A DNA stretch of 64,000 nt from CAZWKX01 sp964614095. GTDB taxonomy: Bacteria > Actinomycetota > Acidimicrobiia > Spongiisociales > UBA11373. Below are positions 16,424 through 25,497 of this stretch, one piece after another. Under the pieces are notes generated by a model. The model made no database searches. It saw nothing but the letters and a program-made list of their open reading frames with translations, and was not told the origin of the DNA. Both the position numbers and the translations under genes were made by a program. The stretch is from contig CAZTJO010000007.1 of NCBI GenBank assembly GCA_964614095.1, positions 9,528 to 73,527 on the forward strand, given 5' to 3'. Position 1 is the first letter of the stretch. Each line of letters opens with the position of its first letter.

Positions 16424-19156
16424 CTAGCGGCGGCTTCGCTCCGCGGCCGGGATGTCCTTGCGGCTGGGCAGCCAGCGCTGCGGCACCGGACGCACTCGCA
16501 TGCGGGCATCGACCACCACCAGCCCGCTCCCCGGCTCGAGCACCTTGACCGGGTTGAGGTCGAACTCAACGATCTCGGGCAGCTCATCAATGAGGCCGGA
16601 GAGGCGCAGCAGCGTCTCCTTGAGGGCGTCGACGTCGCCGGGCCGGCCGCCGCGGTAGCCCTCAAGAAGCCGGGCCGATTTCACCTCGCCGATCATCTCA
16701 TCCACGTCGATGTCGGTGAGGGGGTGGATGCGGAAGGCAACGTCTCCGATCAACTCGACGAACAACCCGCCGAGGCCGAAGGCGACCAGAGGCCCAAACG
16801 ATGGATCCTCGGTCATGCCGACAATGACCTCGTGGCCCCCCTTCACGTACTCCTGTACCAAGGCGCCCTCGGCATCGCCGACCGCCTTGGTCACCTGGTC
16901 GAAAGCAGCACCGACGGCTTCGTCCCCATCGACGTCGAGCACGATGCCGCCCACATCCGATTTGTGGAGAGCGCTGGGCGCGATGACCTTGAGCACCACA
17001 GGGCCGCCTATCTCCTTGGCGGCGGCGACGGCATCCTTCCGGCTCTTGGCGACTCGTGAAGCGGCGTGACGGATACCGAAGGCGCTGAGCACCTTCTCCG
17101 CCTCCTGGGGCTCCAGCCAGCCGCCGTCGGGCCCAATGCGCGCCAGCGCCTCCCAGACAGCGTCCTGGGCGGCCTCGGTTTCGGTGTCCTCGAACTCGAC
17201 GATGGTGCCCTCAGGCTTGGCCCGCCACTCGGCGTACCTCACCGCACGGGCCAGGGCCCGCGCCGCCGGCTCGGGGAATCCGTACGTCGGCACATTGGTG
17301 CGATCCCGATCGGAGCAGACGGCCGCACCGGCATCCGCCTCCATGAGCACGGCCAGCATCGTCTTGCCGTTGCTGCCCTCCTCGGCCGCTTCGTGCACCG
17401 CGGCTTTCACCCCCGCCATGCCTCCCGGCGTGGTGGGGATGTAGATGACGATGACGGCGTCCAGCTCATCACTGTCGAGCATGGCCCGCAGGCAGGCTTT
17501 GTACTGCTCGGGGCCGGCCGAGGCGATCATATCCACCGGATTGCCCACCGCCGCCTCGACGGCGAGATGGCCGCGCAGGATCTTCTGGAGACCCTTGGAG
17601 AGCTCGGGCAGCTCCAGCTCCTCGGCGGCGAGGGCATCGGCGGCGAGGATGCCGGGCCCTCCTGCATTGGTGAGCACGCCGATGCGCCGCCCTTGCGGCA
17701 GCGGCTGATTGGCCAGCAGCGATGCCACCTCAAACAACTCTTCGAGAGTGTCGGTGCGGATTACGCCGGCCTGCCGGAACAGGGCCGACACCGCCACCTC
17801 CACACTGGCGAGTGCCCCGGTGTGGCTGGTCGCCGCCCGGGCGCCCGCCGAGGTGCGGCCCGACTTGACCACCACGATCGGCTTCTTTTTGCCGATCCGC
17901 CGGGCGATGCGGGCAAAACGCCGGGGATGGCCGAAGGACTCCAAGTAGAGGAGGATGACGTCGGTGGCCGGGTCGCCCTCCCAATAGAGCAGCAGGTCGT
18001 TGCCGGAGACGTCGGCCTTGTTGCCCATCGACACAAACGATGAGATGCCGATATCGAGTTTGCGGGCGTAGTCGAGGATGGCGATGCCGAGAGCGCCACT
18101 CTGACTCGACATGGCGACGTTGCCCCGCGGCGGATACACCGGGGCGAAGGTGACGTCGAGTTTGACCGCGGGATCGGTGTTGAGCAGGCCCATGCAGTTG
18201 GGCCCCACCATGCGCATGCCCGCCGAACGCACCTCGTCGAGCAGCTCCGTCTCGAGGCGGGTTCCTTCCTCTCCGACCTCGGAGAATCCGGCGGTGATGA
18301 CAACAAGCCCTTTCACCCCCTTGGCGGCACATTCCTTCACCACGGGAAGCACGATGTGCGCCGGCACGATGATGACGGCGAGATCGATGGGGTCCGGGAT
18401 CTCGGTGACCGACTTGTAGGCCTTCACCGATCCCACCGCCTGGGCATTGGGATTCACCGGGTACACCGCCCCCGAGAAATGGGCTCCCAGCGCATTGCGC
18501 ATCACCCGGCCGCCGATGGAGGCCTCCTCGCGGCTGGCACCGATGATGGCAACGCTGCGGGGATAGAACACCGGCAGCAGCGAGGCCGCCACGGCCTGCT
18601 GTTCATGCTGCGAGGAGGCCCGCTTGGCCTCGTCGGTCAGCTCAACCGGGAATTGAACGGTGTAGACACCCTCACCCATCTCCCGGCGCAGCACGAAGCC
18701 GGACCCGCGGAAGACCCTCATCATGGGGTAGTTGTCGGGGAGCACGTAGGCCCGGAATGCATCGACGCCGTTGTTGCGGGCGTAGTTGGTCAGATGGGTC
18801 AGCAGCTGGGTTCCAATGCCGCGGCCCTGCTGGCCGTCTTCCACGGCAAAGGCGACCTCGGCCACCTGTGTGTCCTCTTCGAGACGGTCGTACCGGCCGA
18901 CGGCAATGATGCGTCCGCCCTGCTCGGCGATGAAGGCCATACGGTCGTCGTAGTCCAGATTGGTGAAATAGCGAAGCTCCTCCTCCGAGAGATCGCGTTT
19001 GTGGCGGAAGAACCGGTGATAGACGCTCTCCCGGCCCATTCGGTGAAACATGTCGTGCAGGCCGTCGGCGTCCTCAGGCTTGATGGGCCGAATGTGCGCC
19101 AGGCCGCCATCACGCAGCACGACGTGAAAGTCGTAGTCGACCGGGTAAGCGGCCAC
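16424..19156 (-). CDS. GNAT acetyltransferase fused to ADP-forming acyl-CoA synthetase
   Basis: 910 residues. Domain order: GNAT acetyltransferase (about 10-165; acetyl-CoA loop 'QQGRGIGTQLL'), CoA-binding Rossmann domain (about 200-300; 'AIIGASREEASIGGRVMRN', 'GAVYPVNP'), succinyl-CoA-synthetase-like flavodoxin domains (about 310-480; 'MVGPNCMGLLN', active His in 'AATSHTGALAS'), and C-terminal ATP-grasp ('PVVLKVIAPSALHKSDVGGI'). This relates to protein lysine acetyltransferases of Pat type, but in Salmonella Pat the GNAT is C-terminal. Here the SHTG His is retained. GTG 19156 chosen because AAAGGAGA lies six bases upstream. Likely acyl-CoA formation and/or protein acetylation. Confidence 0.88.
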   Translation of the reverse strand: MAAYPVDYDFHVVLRDGGLAHIRPIKPEDADGLHDMFHRMGRESVYHRFFRHKRDLSEEELRYFTNLDYDDRMAFIAEQGGRIIAVGRYDRLEEDTQVAEVAFAVEDGQQGRGIGTQLLTHLTNYARNNGVDAFRAYVLPDNYPMMRVFRGSGFVLRREMGEGVYTVQFPVELTDEAKRASSQHEQQAVAASLLPVFYPRSVAIIGASREEASIGGRVMRNALGAHFSGAVYPVNPNAQAVGSVKAYKSVTEIPDPIDLAVIIVPAHIVLPVVKECAAKGVKGLVVITAGFSEVGEEGTRLETELLDEVRSAGMRMVGPNCMGLLNTDPAVKLDVTFAPVYPPRGNVAMSSQSGALGIAILDYARKLDIGISSFVSMGNKADVSGNDLLLYWEGDPATDVILLYLESFGHPRRFARIARRIGKKKPIVVVKSGRTSAGARAATSHTGALASVEVAVSALFRQAGVIRTDTLEELFEVASLLANQPLPQGRRIGVLTNAGGPGILAADALAAEELELPELSKGLQKILRGHLAVEAAVGNPVDMIASAGPEQYKACLRAMLDSDELDAVIVIYIPTTPGGMAGVKAAVHEAAEEGSNGKTMLAVLMEADAGAAVCSDRDRTNVPTYGFPEPAARALARAVRYAEWRAKPEGTIVEFEDTETEAAQDAVWEALARIGPDGGWLEPQEAEKVLSAFGIRHAASRVAKSRKDAVAAAKEIGGPVVLKVIAPSALHKSDVGGIVLDVDGDEAVGAAFDQVTKAVGDAEGALVQEYVKGGHEVIVGMTEDPSFGPLVAFGLGGLFVELIGDVAFRIHPLTDIDVDEMIGEVKSARLLEGYRGGRPGDVDALKETLLRLSGLIDELPEIVEFDLNPVKVLEPGSGLVVVDARMRVRPVPQRWLPSRKDIPAAERSRR

Positions 19157-19242
19157 AGTGTCTCCTTTATGGCGTCGCTTCGATTCTCGCACCTTGACGG
19201 CCGCTCCCGATGTCCGACCCGGGACAGGGGCCGATGCGCCGC

Positions 19243-20841
19243 TCAGGCAAGGGCCACCAGATCCAGCAGCGATTCGTCGAAGTAGGTCGATTCGCCGTCG
19301 GGCATGAGGATGGCCCGCTCCGGCCCCAGCGCGGCGACAAAGTCAGTGTCGTGACTCACCAAGACGATGGTGCCGCCGAAGGAGTGCAGTGCTCCCAGCA
19401 GCGCCTCCTTGGCCTGAGGATCTAGGTTGTTGGTGGGCTCATCGAGCAGCAGCACGTTGTGGCGGCCCATCACCACCTGGGCCATGGCCAGCTTGGTCTT
19501 TTCTCCTCCGGACAAGGTGCCCGCCACCTGCTCGATCTTGTCTGCGAGCAGGAAGTGCCCCAATACGGTGCGCAGAACCGAGTCGGGCTCTTCGGATACC
19601 GCGTGCATGTGCCCGAGCACGGTGGCATCGGGTTCGATGCGCTCGTGCTCCTGGGCGTAGTAGCCGATCGAGGTGCGATAGCCGGTGGTCACCCCGCCCA
19701 GATCGGGTGTCTCCTCGCCGGCCAGGATTCGCAGCAGCGTCGTTTTGCCCGCCCCGTTCAGACCCATGATCAAGAGCCGCTCACCCCGCTCCACGTGCAC
19801 GTCGACGTCGACAAAAACGACGTTGTCACCGTAGGCCATGGCCAGGCCGCTGCCCTCGAGGGGGATACGCCCCGAAGCCTCCGGCTGGGGGAAACGCACC
19901 GCCACCCGCTTGCCCCGGGGCGCCACCTCCACCAGGCGCTCCTTGATCTTGTCCGCTCGGGTCAGCATGGTCATGGCCTTGCGGGCCATCTTCTCGGTCG
20001 AGCCCTTGAACCGCGCCGCAGTGGCCTCGAGTTGGGCGATGCGCTCCTCTTGATGGCGGCGCTCCTTCACCCGCTGGGCCCGCCGCTTCTCGCGCTCGGC
20101 CAGGTAGTACGAATAGGTGCCCCGGTAAGGCTCGATGCGGGACTCCTCAAGCGCAAGCACTGTGGTGATCGACTGGTCGAGCAGGGGCAGATCATGGCTC
20201 ACCACAAGAAGCGCTCCCTGGTAGTCGCCGAGGAACGACATCAGCCACGCTTTGGCATCCAGGTCGAGGTGATTGGTGGGCTCGTCGAGGAGAAGCACGT
20301 CGGTTTCGGCAAAAAGCACGCGGGCCAGCTCGACCCGGCGCCGCTGCCCACCAGACATCTGGGCCACCGGCTGCTGCATCTCGGCCTCGCCGATGCCCAC
20401 GGCAGCACCAAAACGCCGTGCCTCGGCTTCGGCCCGGTATCCCCCGGCCACTTCAAACTCGGATTCGAGACGGGCAAAACGCCGGATCAACCTGTCACGC
20501 TCAGATCCGGTGGCCGTCTCCATCTTCCTGCGGGTCTCCTCCATACGCCGCTGGATGGAGCCGATGTGCCGAGCGGCGAGGACACGTTCCAGAGCCGTTG
20601 CCTCGGGATGATCCAGCTCGGGCAGCGCCGCCTCCTGCGACAGGTAGCCGATAACCCCGGAGCGGGCAACCGTTCCTTCCAGGGGGGCGAGGCGACCCGC
20701 CAGCGTCTGCAGGAGCGTGGTCTTGCCGGCGCCGTTGCGCCCGACGAGCCCAATCTTGTCCCCGGGATGAAGGGCAAATGAGGCATCGGCGACCAGTGTG
20801 CGAGTCCCGGCCTCGATGGTAAGGCCCTTGACGATGATCAC
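19243..20841 (-). CDS. ABC-F family ATPase
   Basis: 532 residues with two ABC domains and no membrane segment: Walker A 'GRNGAGKTTLLQ' and 'GLNGAGKTTLLRI', signatures 'MSGGQRRRVELARVL' and 'LSGGEKTKLAMAQVV', Walker B with 'LLLDEPTNHLD' and 'LLLDEPTNNLD'. The linker (about residues 230-320) is Arg/Lys-rich and coiled-coil-like ('LAEREKRRAQRVKERRHQ'). ABC-F proteins act on ribosomes (translation factors such as EttA or antibiotic resistance proteins) rather than transport. Which group it belongs to cannot be told by eye. GTG start at 20841. Confidence 0.9.
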   Translation of the reverse strand: MIIVKGLTIEAGTRTLVADASFALHPGDKIGLVGRNGAGKTTLLQTLAGRLAPLEGTVARSGVIGYLSQEAALPELDHPEATALERVLAARHIGSIQRRMEETRRKMETATGSERDRLIRRFARLESEFEVAGGYRAEAEARRFGAAVGIGEAEMQQPVAQMSGGQRRRVELARVLFAETDVLLLDEPTNHLDLDAKAWLMSFLGDYQGALLVVSHDLPLLDQSITTVLALEESRIEPYRGTYSYYLAEREKRRAQRVKERRHQEERIAQLEATAARFKGSTEKMARKAMTMLTRADKIKERLVEVAPRGKRVAVRFPQPEASGRIPLEGSGLAMAYGDNVVFVDVDVHVERGERLLIMGLNGAGKTTLLRILAGEETPDLGGVTTGYRTSIGYYAQEHERIEPDATVLGHMHAVSEEPDSVLRTVLGHFLLADKIEQVAGTLSGGEKTKLAMAQVVMGRHNVLLLDEPTNNLDPQAKEALLGALHSFGGTIVLVSHDTDFVAALGPERAILMPDGESTYFDESLLDLVALA

Positions 20842-20853
20842 GAGGCGAAGAGC

Positions 20854-20994
20854 CTAGAGCACCGCGGGAGCTTGACGGAAGCTCAGCCGAGTAAAAGCAG
20901 CGCCACCGCCATCGTTGCCGGTCGCCGCGAGGGATTCTTCCTGCTTGATAGGGAAGACGGAGACCTGCGGGCCCTCACTGTGGGACACCGGCAT
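20854..20994 (-). CDS. possible small ORF downstream of trkH
   Basis: 46 codons from ATG 20994 to TAG, starting six bases past the trkH stop, with GGAGG in the trkH tail about ten bases before the ATG. The product is polar with no membrane helix or recognisable motif. Apart from this ORF the trkH/ABC-F gap holds nothing obvious. It could equally be an untranslated 3' region; real status unknown. Confidence 0.25.
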   Translation of the reverse strand: MPVSHSEGPQVSVFPIKQEESLAATGNDGGGAAFTRLSFRQAPAVL

Positions 20995-20999
20995 CGCGC

Positions 21000-22451
21000 C
21001 TATCGCCTCCACAGATAGCGGGTGAACAGCAACAGCACGGGGAAGATCTCCAAACGGCCCAGGATCATGATGAAAGACAGCAGCCACTTGCCGCCGGTGG
21101 TGATCACCACGTAGCCCCCTCCGGGCCCGACGTTTCCAAGGCCCGGTCCCACATTGCCCAACGCCGATGCCACCGCCGATGTCGCTGTCACCAGATCGGT
21201 GCCGGTGCCACCGACCGACTCGAGAACGGCAAGCAAGAAGGTGCCCCCGAGAAAGGCCATGATGTAGAAGAGGAAGAACGACTGGATATTGCGTACCACC
21301 GGATCCGCCACCGGCCGGCGATCCCAGCGGGTCAGCAGAACGGCATCGGGGTATACGAGCTGCTTGAGCCGATGCGCCGACGCCTTGGTGAGCACCCCGA
21401 TGCGGAACGTCTTGATGCCACCGGCGGTCGAGCCGGCCATGCCCCCGAGGAACATCAAGCCGACGGCGAGAATCTGCAGCCCCTGGGTCCACACCGAGTA
21501 GTCGATGGTGAAGTAGCCGGTGCCGGTCACCAGAGTGACGGCAGTGAAGATGGCGTGGCGCAGATGCCGGCCCACGCTGAGCCCGTCCACCCACAGCCCA
21601 CCCACGATCAGAAGTGCCGCCGCGGCCACGATGCAGGCATAGAGGCGAAACTCGCCGCTGCGTACATAGACGGCGGGATCACGCAAGGCCCGGAAGTGAA
21701 GAGCGAACGAGGCGCCGGAGATGAACATGAAGGCGATGACAACCCACTGGGTGTAGGCACCAAAGGCGCCGATGGAGCCCGCCTCGGTGGAGAAGCCACC
21801 GGTCGACACGGTGGTCAGGCCGTGGGCGAACGCCTCGAAAAGATCCATGTCGCCCAGCGCCAGCAGGATCACCTCGATGCCGGTGAGCGCGGCGTAGACC
21901 AGCCAGAGCCGTTTTGCGGTCTCGCGGAACCGTGGCGTCAGCCGATCCGGCTCAGGGCCCGGCGCCTCGGCGCGGGCCAGCTGCACGCCTCCGGAGCCCA
22001 GCAGAGGCAGCACGGCCACGGAGAGCACAATGATGCCCATACCCCCCACCCACTGTGTGGTCGCCCTCCACATCAGCAGCCCATGAGAGAGCGACCCCGG
22101 ATTGGCAACTACCGAAGCTCCCGTCGTCGTAAACCCGGCCGTGGCCTCAAAAAAGGCGTCGGTGACACCGCTGATGGCGCCGGAGATCAGGTAAGGCAGC
22201 GAACCGAATGCGACAAGCACGAACCAGGCCAGCCCCACGGCGGCGAAGCCCTCCTTTGTGGTCAGCTCGCCCTGCCGCCCGAATCCCCAAGCGACGAGAC
22301 CGCCGCAGCCGCAGGTGATGGCGGCCGAGGCGAACAGAGCAGCCGCCGCCAACCACTCTTGGTAGATGACCGCCGTGAGCGCGGCCGGAATCATCGAGGC
22401 GGCACCGGCCACCGCCACCACCCCCACCACGTAGGCAAGCTGCCGCGTCAT
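21000..22451 (-). CDS. trkH: TrkH-family potassium uptake channel subunit
   Basis: 483 residues with about ten hydrophobic segments. The four selectivity-filter loops are recognisable: 'TAGFTTTGASV', 'TTVSTGGFSTEAG', 'VTLVTGTGYFTIDY' and 'SALGNVGPGLGNVGPGG'. These are the P-loops of SKT-type K+ transporters. Start ATG 22451, 32 bp downstream of the trkA-like gene that would encode its cytosolic gating ring. Together they give a K+ uptake system. Confidence 0.93.
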   Translation of the reverse strand: MTRQLAYVVGVVAVAGAASMIPAALTAVIYQEWLAAAALFASAAITCGCGGLVAWGFGRQGELTTKEGFAAVGLAWFVLVAFGSLPYLISGAISGVTDAFFEATAGFTTTGASVVANPGSLSHGLLMWRATTQWVGGMGIIVLSVAVLPLLGSGGVQLARAEAPGPEPDRLTPRFRETAKRLWLVYAALTGIEVILLALGDMDLFEAFAHGLTTVSTGGFSTEAGSIGAFGAYTQWVVIAFMFISGASFALHFRALRDPAVYVRSGEFRLYACIVAAAALLIVGGLWVDGLSVGRHLRHAIFTAVTLVTGTGYFTIDYSVWTQGLQILAVGLMFLGGMAGSTAGGIKTFRIGVLTKASAHRLKQLVYPDAVLLTRWDRRPVADPVVRNIQSFFLFYIMAFLGGTFLLAVLESVGGTGTDLVTATSAVASALGNVGPGLGNVGPGGGYVVITTGGKWLLSFIMILGRLEIFPVLLLFTRYLWRR

Positions 22452-22483
22452 CGGACGACGGCCGGTGAACTCGGCCGGCCGGC

Positions 22484-23809
22484 TCACGTGAACAGCGCCT
22501 CGACGGCGTCGATGTCCTCCCGTCCGGAGAGGACCACGATCCGATCCCCCTTCTCGATCCGCGTGCCGCCGTGGGGCACAAACGCCTCTTCGCCCCGGAT
22601 GACGCCACAGATGACCGTCCCCCGCGGGGGCTGAGTCTCGGTGAGGGAGGCCCCGACGGCGGGACTCTCCGGCGCCACCTCGATCTCGATAGCCTCGGCA
22701 TCGGTATCCATAAACGTCGCCACCGAGAGGATGCGATCGCGGCGCACAAAGCGCAGGATGGCATTTGCCGCCGCCACCCGCGCCGACACAACGGCGTCCA
22801 CGCCGGCGTCCTTCAGCAGGCCGGCCAGCGCCCTCCTCCCGAAACGGGCGATGGTCGTCTCGGCGCCCACGGCTTTGGCAACGAGGCACGACATGAGGTT
22901 CACCTCGTCCCAGCCGCTGACACCCACAGCCACGTCGCCCCTGCCCGGCTGGAGCCGGTGCAGCACTCCGGGATCGGTGGGATCGCCGTGGATGACCAGA
23001 GCGCGGCTGCGCCGGGCCAGCATCTCGCAGCGCTCGGCCTCACGTTCGACGATGAGAACCTCGATGCCGGCATCGATGAGTTGCTCCGCGGCCATGATCG
23101 CGATGCGTGTGCCGCCGAGGAGCAGAGCCCGGCGCGTCCGCCCGCGGCCGAACCCGAAGAGGTTCATCGACTTCTCCACAGAGGAGGCTTCCGTCATCAC
23201 GAGAACGTGATCCCCGGCATTCATCTCCAGGCTGCCGCGGCTCATCAGCAGCTCGCCGTCGCGGATCGTGGTCGCCAGCACCCAGGGCCACTCCAGCTCG
23301 GATTCCTTCAGGTTGGCGATGCGCCGGCCCGCCACCCTGGAGTTGGGCGCAACCCGGCCCCCAATGAGCACCAGGTGTCCGTCCGCAAACTCCACGTACT
23401 CCGACGCACCGGCGTGACGAACCAGAGCGACGACCTCTCGGGCGGTGGATTCGCGGGCGTCGATGACCACATCCACGCCGAGCCCCGGCGATACCTCCCG
23501 CATCTCGGTGTCTTCGACTCGCGCCACCGTACGAGCGGAACCGGAGGTACGGGCACTGTGACAAGCCATCACGTTGGCGCCGTCGTTGTCGGTGACGGCG
23601 ATCACCAGATCGGCACGCTCCGACCCGGCCCGCCGCAGCACCGCGGGGCTGGCACCGTTGCCGGCAATCACCATGACGTCGAGGCGATCCTGAACCTGGG
23701 CCGCCTTGTCCTCATCCGCCTCTATGACGACAACGTCTTGACCCTCGGCCGACAGAGTCTCGGCAAGGTAGAAGCCATCGTGTCCGGCTCCGACGATGAC
23801 GATGCGCAT
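22484..23809 (-). CDS. trkA: Trk system potassium transporter regulatory subunit TrkA
   Basis: 441 residues with tandem RCK units: N-terminal NAD(H)-binding domain 'RIVIVGAGHDGFYLAETLSA' with 'VVVIEADEDKA', a TrkA_C domain ('SRVAGRRIANLKE'), a second Rossmann domain ('LLGGTRIAIMAAEQLIDAGI', 'VLIVEREAERC') and a second TrkA_C near the end ('AVGASLTETQPPRGTVICGV'). This arrangement is that of full-length TrkA, which forms the gating ring under TrkH. Start ATG 23809. Confidence 0.93.
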   Translation of the reverse strand: MRIVIVGAGHDGFYLAETLSAEGQDVVVIEADEDKAAQVQDRLDVMVIAGNGASPAVLRRAGSERADLVIAVTDNDGANVMACHSARTSGSARTVARVEDTEMREVSPGLGVDVVIDARESTAREVVALVRHAGASEYVEFADGHLVLIGGRVAPNSRVAGRRIANLKESELEWPWVLATTIRDGELLMSRGSLEMNAGDHVLVMTEASSVEKSMNLFGFGRGRTRRALLLGGTRIAIMAAEQLIDAGIEVLIVEREAERCEMLARRSRALVIHGDPTDPGVLHRLQPGRGDVAVGVSGWDEVNLMSCLVAKAVGAETTIARFGRRALAGLLKDAGVDAVVSARVAAANAILRFVRRDRILSVATFMDTDAEAIEIEVAPESPAVGASLTETQPPRGTVICGVIRGEEAFVPHGGTRIEKGDRIVVLSGREDIDAVEALFT

Positions 23810-23881
23810 TTCGGCTTCAAAGCGTAGTGCACCGCCCGCCGCCGGCCCCGCCCGGGCGACGGTCGGACGCAGCCCTCGACG

Positions 23882-24784
23882 CTAGCCGCGCATCCTGGCG
23901 CGCAGCATTCCGGTGGTGAGGTCGCGGCGAACCGACTCGACCGTCTGCATGTTGAGATCGCCTAGAGCCACCCCCCAGTGAAGCGGCGATGCCTCGCCCA
24001 ATTCGAGGGCGTAGAGATAGCCGGCCAGCTGCCCCTCGCTGATGCCGGTGGGATCCACGGCTCGGGCAGAAGGGCCGGGCTCCACATGCGCCTGCCTCAC
24101 CCCATCGTCCAGGTAGGCGCCGCGCATGCCGAGCGAGACCATGACCGCTCCTGCCCCCCGGGCCCGGATGGCGGCGGCGGCTGTCGCCGCCGAGGCCTCC
24201 TCATCCAGCCCGGCCAGCAGCCCCGCCTCGCCTCGGCCCAGCAGCAGCAGATCGATCCGCCCCAGTACCGGCTCCACGCGGCGGGCCTTGACCACAGAGA
24301 TGGGGTCGACGATGACCCGGGCGGACCCGGCCTCCTCGATGATGCGCGCCAGTGAAGCCGCAGGGAGATTGGCGTCGAGAACCCAGGTGTCGTATGGGGC
24401 CAGGAGAGGCACCGTGCGTGCTGCCCAGGACTCGTCGAGAAGCTCGTAGATCTCCATGTCGGTGACGGCCACCACACGGCGTTCTTCCCGGTCGACGATC
24501 TGCACATAGGTACCGGTGGGACGTCTTCCTCCGCTCAGCATCCTCGAAGTGTCCACCCCGGCGGCATGGAGCTCATCGAGCAGCAAGCGCCCTTCCGCAT
24601 CCTCGCCGATGATGGAGAACAACGCCACACGGATCCCCAGGTGTCCCAGATTCCGCGCCACGTTGCACGCGGTGCCGCCGGGCACCCTTCTCACTTCGGC
24701 GGGATTGGCCCACGGCGAGACGGTGTCGCCCAGAACCCGGCCCCTCGTGTCGATGTGCGCCCCGCCTACACAGGCAATGCTCAT
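23882..24784 (-). CDS. PfkB-family sugar kinase (PsuK-like) with altered catalytic motif
   Basis: 300 residues with the ribokinase fold. Motif 1 is present ('GGTACNVARNLGHLGIRVAL'), and 'TGTYVQIVD...VVAVTDMEI' resembles pseudouridine kinases. At the anion-hole/catalytic-base motif, normally DTxGAGD, the sequence is 'AVDPTGISEGQLAGYLYALE': GAG is replaced by GIS and the base Asp by Glu (coding bases about 24036-24060). It may be a weak or inactive kinase, or one with a different mechanism. No pseudouridine glycosidase or other nucleoside gene lies next to it. ATG 24784. Confidence 0.85.
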   Translation of the reverse strand: MSIACVGGAHIDTRGRVLGDTVSPWANPAEVRRVPGGTACNVARNLGHLGIRVALFSIIGEDAEGRLLLDELHAAGVDTSRMLSGGRRPTGTYVQIVDREERRVVAVTDMEIYELLDESWAARTVPLLAPYDTWVLDANLPAASLARIIEEAGSARVIVDPISVVKARRVEPVLGRIDLLLLGRGEAGLLAGLDEEASAATAAAAIRARGAGAVMVSLGMRGAYLDDGVRQAHVEPGPSARAVDPTGISEGQLAGYLYALELGEASPLHWGVALGDLNMQTVESVRRDLTTGMLRARMRG

Positions 24785-24901
24785 GCCCTCTCCGACCGAC
24801 GGTTGGAGCCGACTCTAGAGGCCGCGGACGCCGATGGCGGCCAGCACCGGCGAGCCCCCGGCGCGTACAGTTGAGAGAACACACGCCGGGGAGAGCTGAG
24901 A

Positions 24902-25357
24902 ATGGTCGAACCGCTATGTCGAAGGCTCCTCGATCTCATCGAGACAAACGCGGAGCAACTCACCGAGGCCTGGCTTGCCGATATCAAGAAGCGGCCGGAG
25001 ACGAAGACGTACCACTCATACGATCACGACGAGCTCTACCGGCGCTGTTTCTCGGTCTACAGCCAGCTCAACCAGTGGATTTGTGAGAAAACGACAAAGG
25101 CCGACGTCGCTCGGCACTACAGCGCGTTGGGACGTCAACGGTTCAAGGAGGGTTTTGCGCTTTCCGAAGTTCTGCAGGCCCTGATCCTGACCCGCCGCCA
25201 TCTGTGGGTGCTGGTGCGGCAGCGGGGCCTCCTCGACACCGCCCTTGCCATGCACCAGGCCCTCAATCTCAGCGACCGGACCATCCTCTTTTTCGATCGG
25301 GCGGCCCACGCCATCGCCGTCGGGTACGAGGAAGCAATGGCAGCAGAAGCCGACTGA
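24902..25357 (+). CDS. RsbRD-like N-terminal domain protein
   Basis: 151 residues, all-helical in appearance: 'LLDLIETNAEQLTEAWLADI', 'RFKEGFALSEVLQALILTRR', 'DRTILFFDRAAHAIAVGYEE'. This pattern (helical globin-like sensor of the RsbRD_N type) usually sits before a STAS or kinase domain, but here it stands alone. Start ATG 24902 has GGGGAGAG about eight bases upstream. No partner STAS/anti-sigma gene nearby. Ligand unknown. Confidence 0.72.
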   Translation: MVEPLCRRLLDLIETNAEQLTEAWLADIKKRPETKTYHSYDHDELYRRCFSVYSQLNQWICEKTTKADVARHYSALGRQRFKEGFALSEVLQALILTRRHLWVLVRQRGLLDTALAMHQALNLSDRTILFFDRAAHAIAVGYEEAMAAEAD

Positions 25358-25363
25358 CCCCGG

Positions 25364-25451
25364 TGCCCGGGGCAGGATTCGAACCTGCACGCCCCCATCA
25401 GGGGACAGCGGAGTTTAAGTCCGCTGCGGCTGCCGATTTCGCCACCCGGGC
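25364..25451 (-). tRNA. tRNA-Leu (anticodon TAA)
   Basis: Minus-strand sequence folds as a long-variable-arm tRNA: acceptor GCCCGGG/CCCGGGC, D-arm with 'GGCGAAATCGGCAG', anticodon stem CAGCGGA/TCCGCTG around loop CTTAAAC (anticodon TAA), variable arm 'TCCCCTGATGGGGGC', T-arm GCAGG-TTCGAAT-CCTGC. The CCA end is not encoded. 88 nt; decodes UUA/UUG. Confidence 0.96.
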
Positions 25452-25497
25452 TGCGCCGGTGAGCCTATCGGCTGGCAGGCCCGTAGTCTTGCGGGCA

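Noticed and set aside
20854..21594. A 246-codon frame overlapping trkH
   Set aside because: It is a shadow of trkH; only its last 46 codons beyond trkH could be independent.
25204..25497. Open frame upstream of the GNAT gene running through tRNA-Leu
   Set aside because: It overlaps a well-formed tRNA and the RsbRD-like gene; ATG 25498 is the sensible start.
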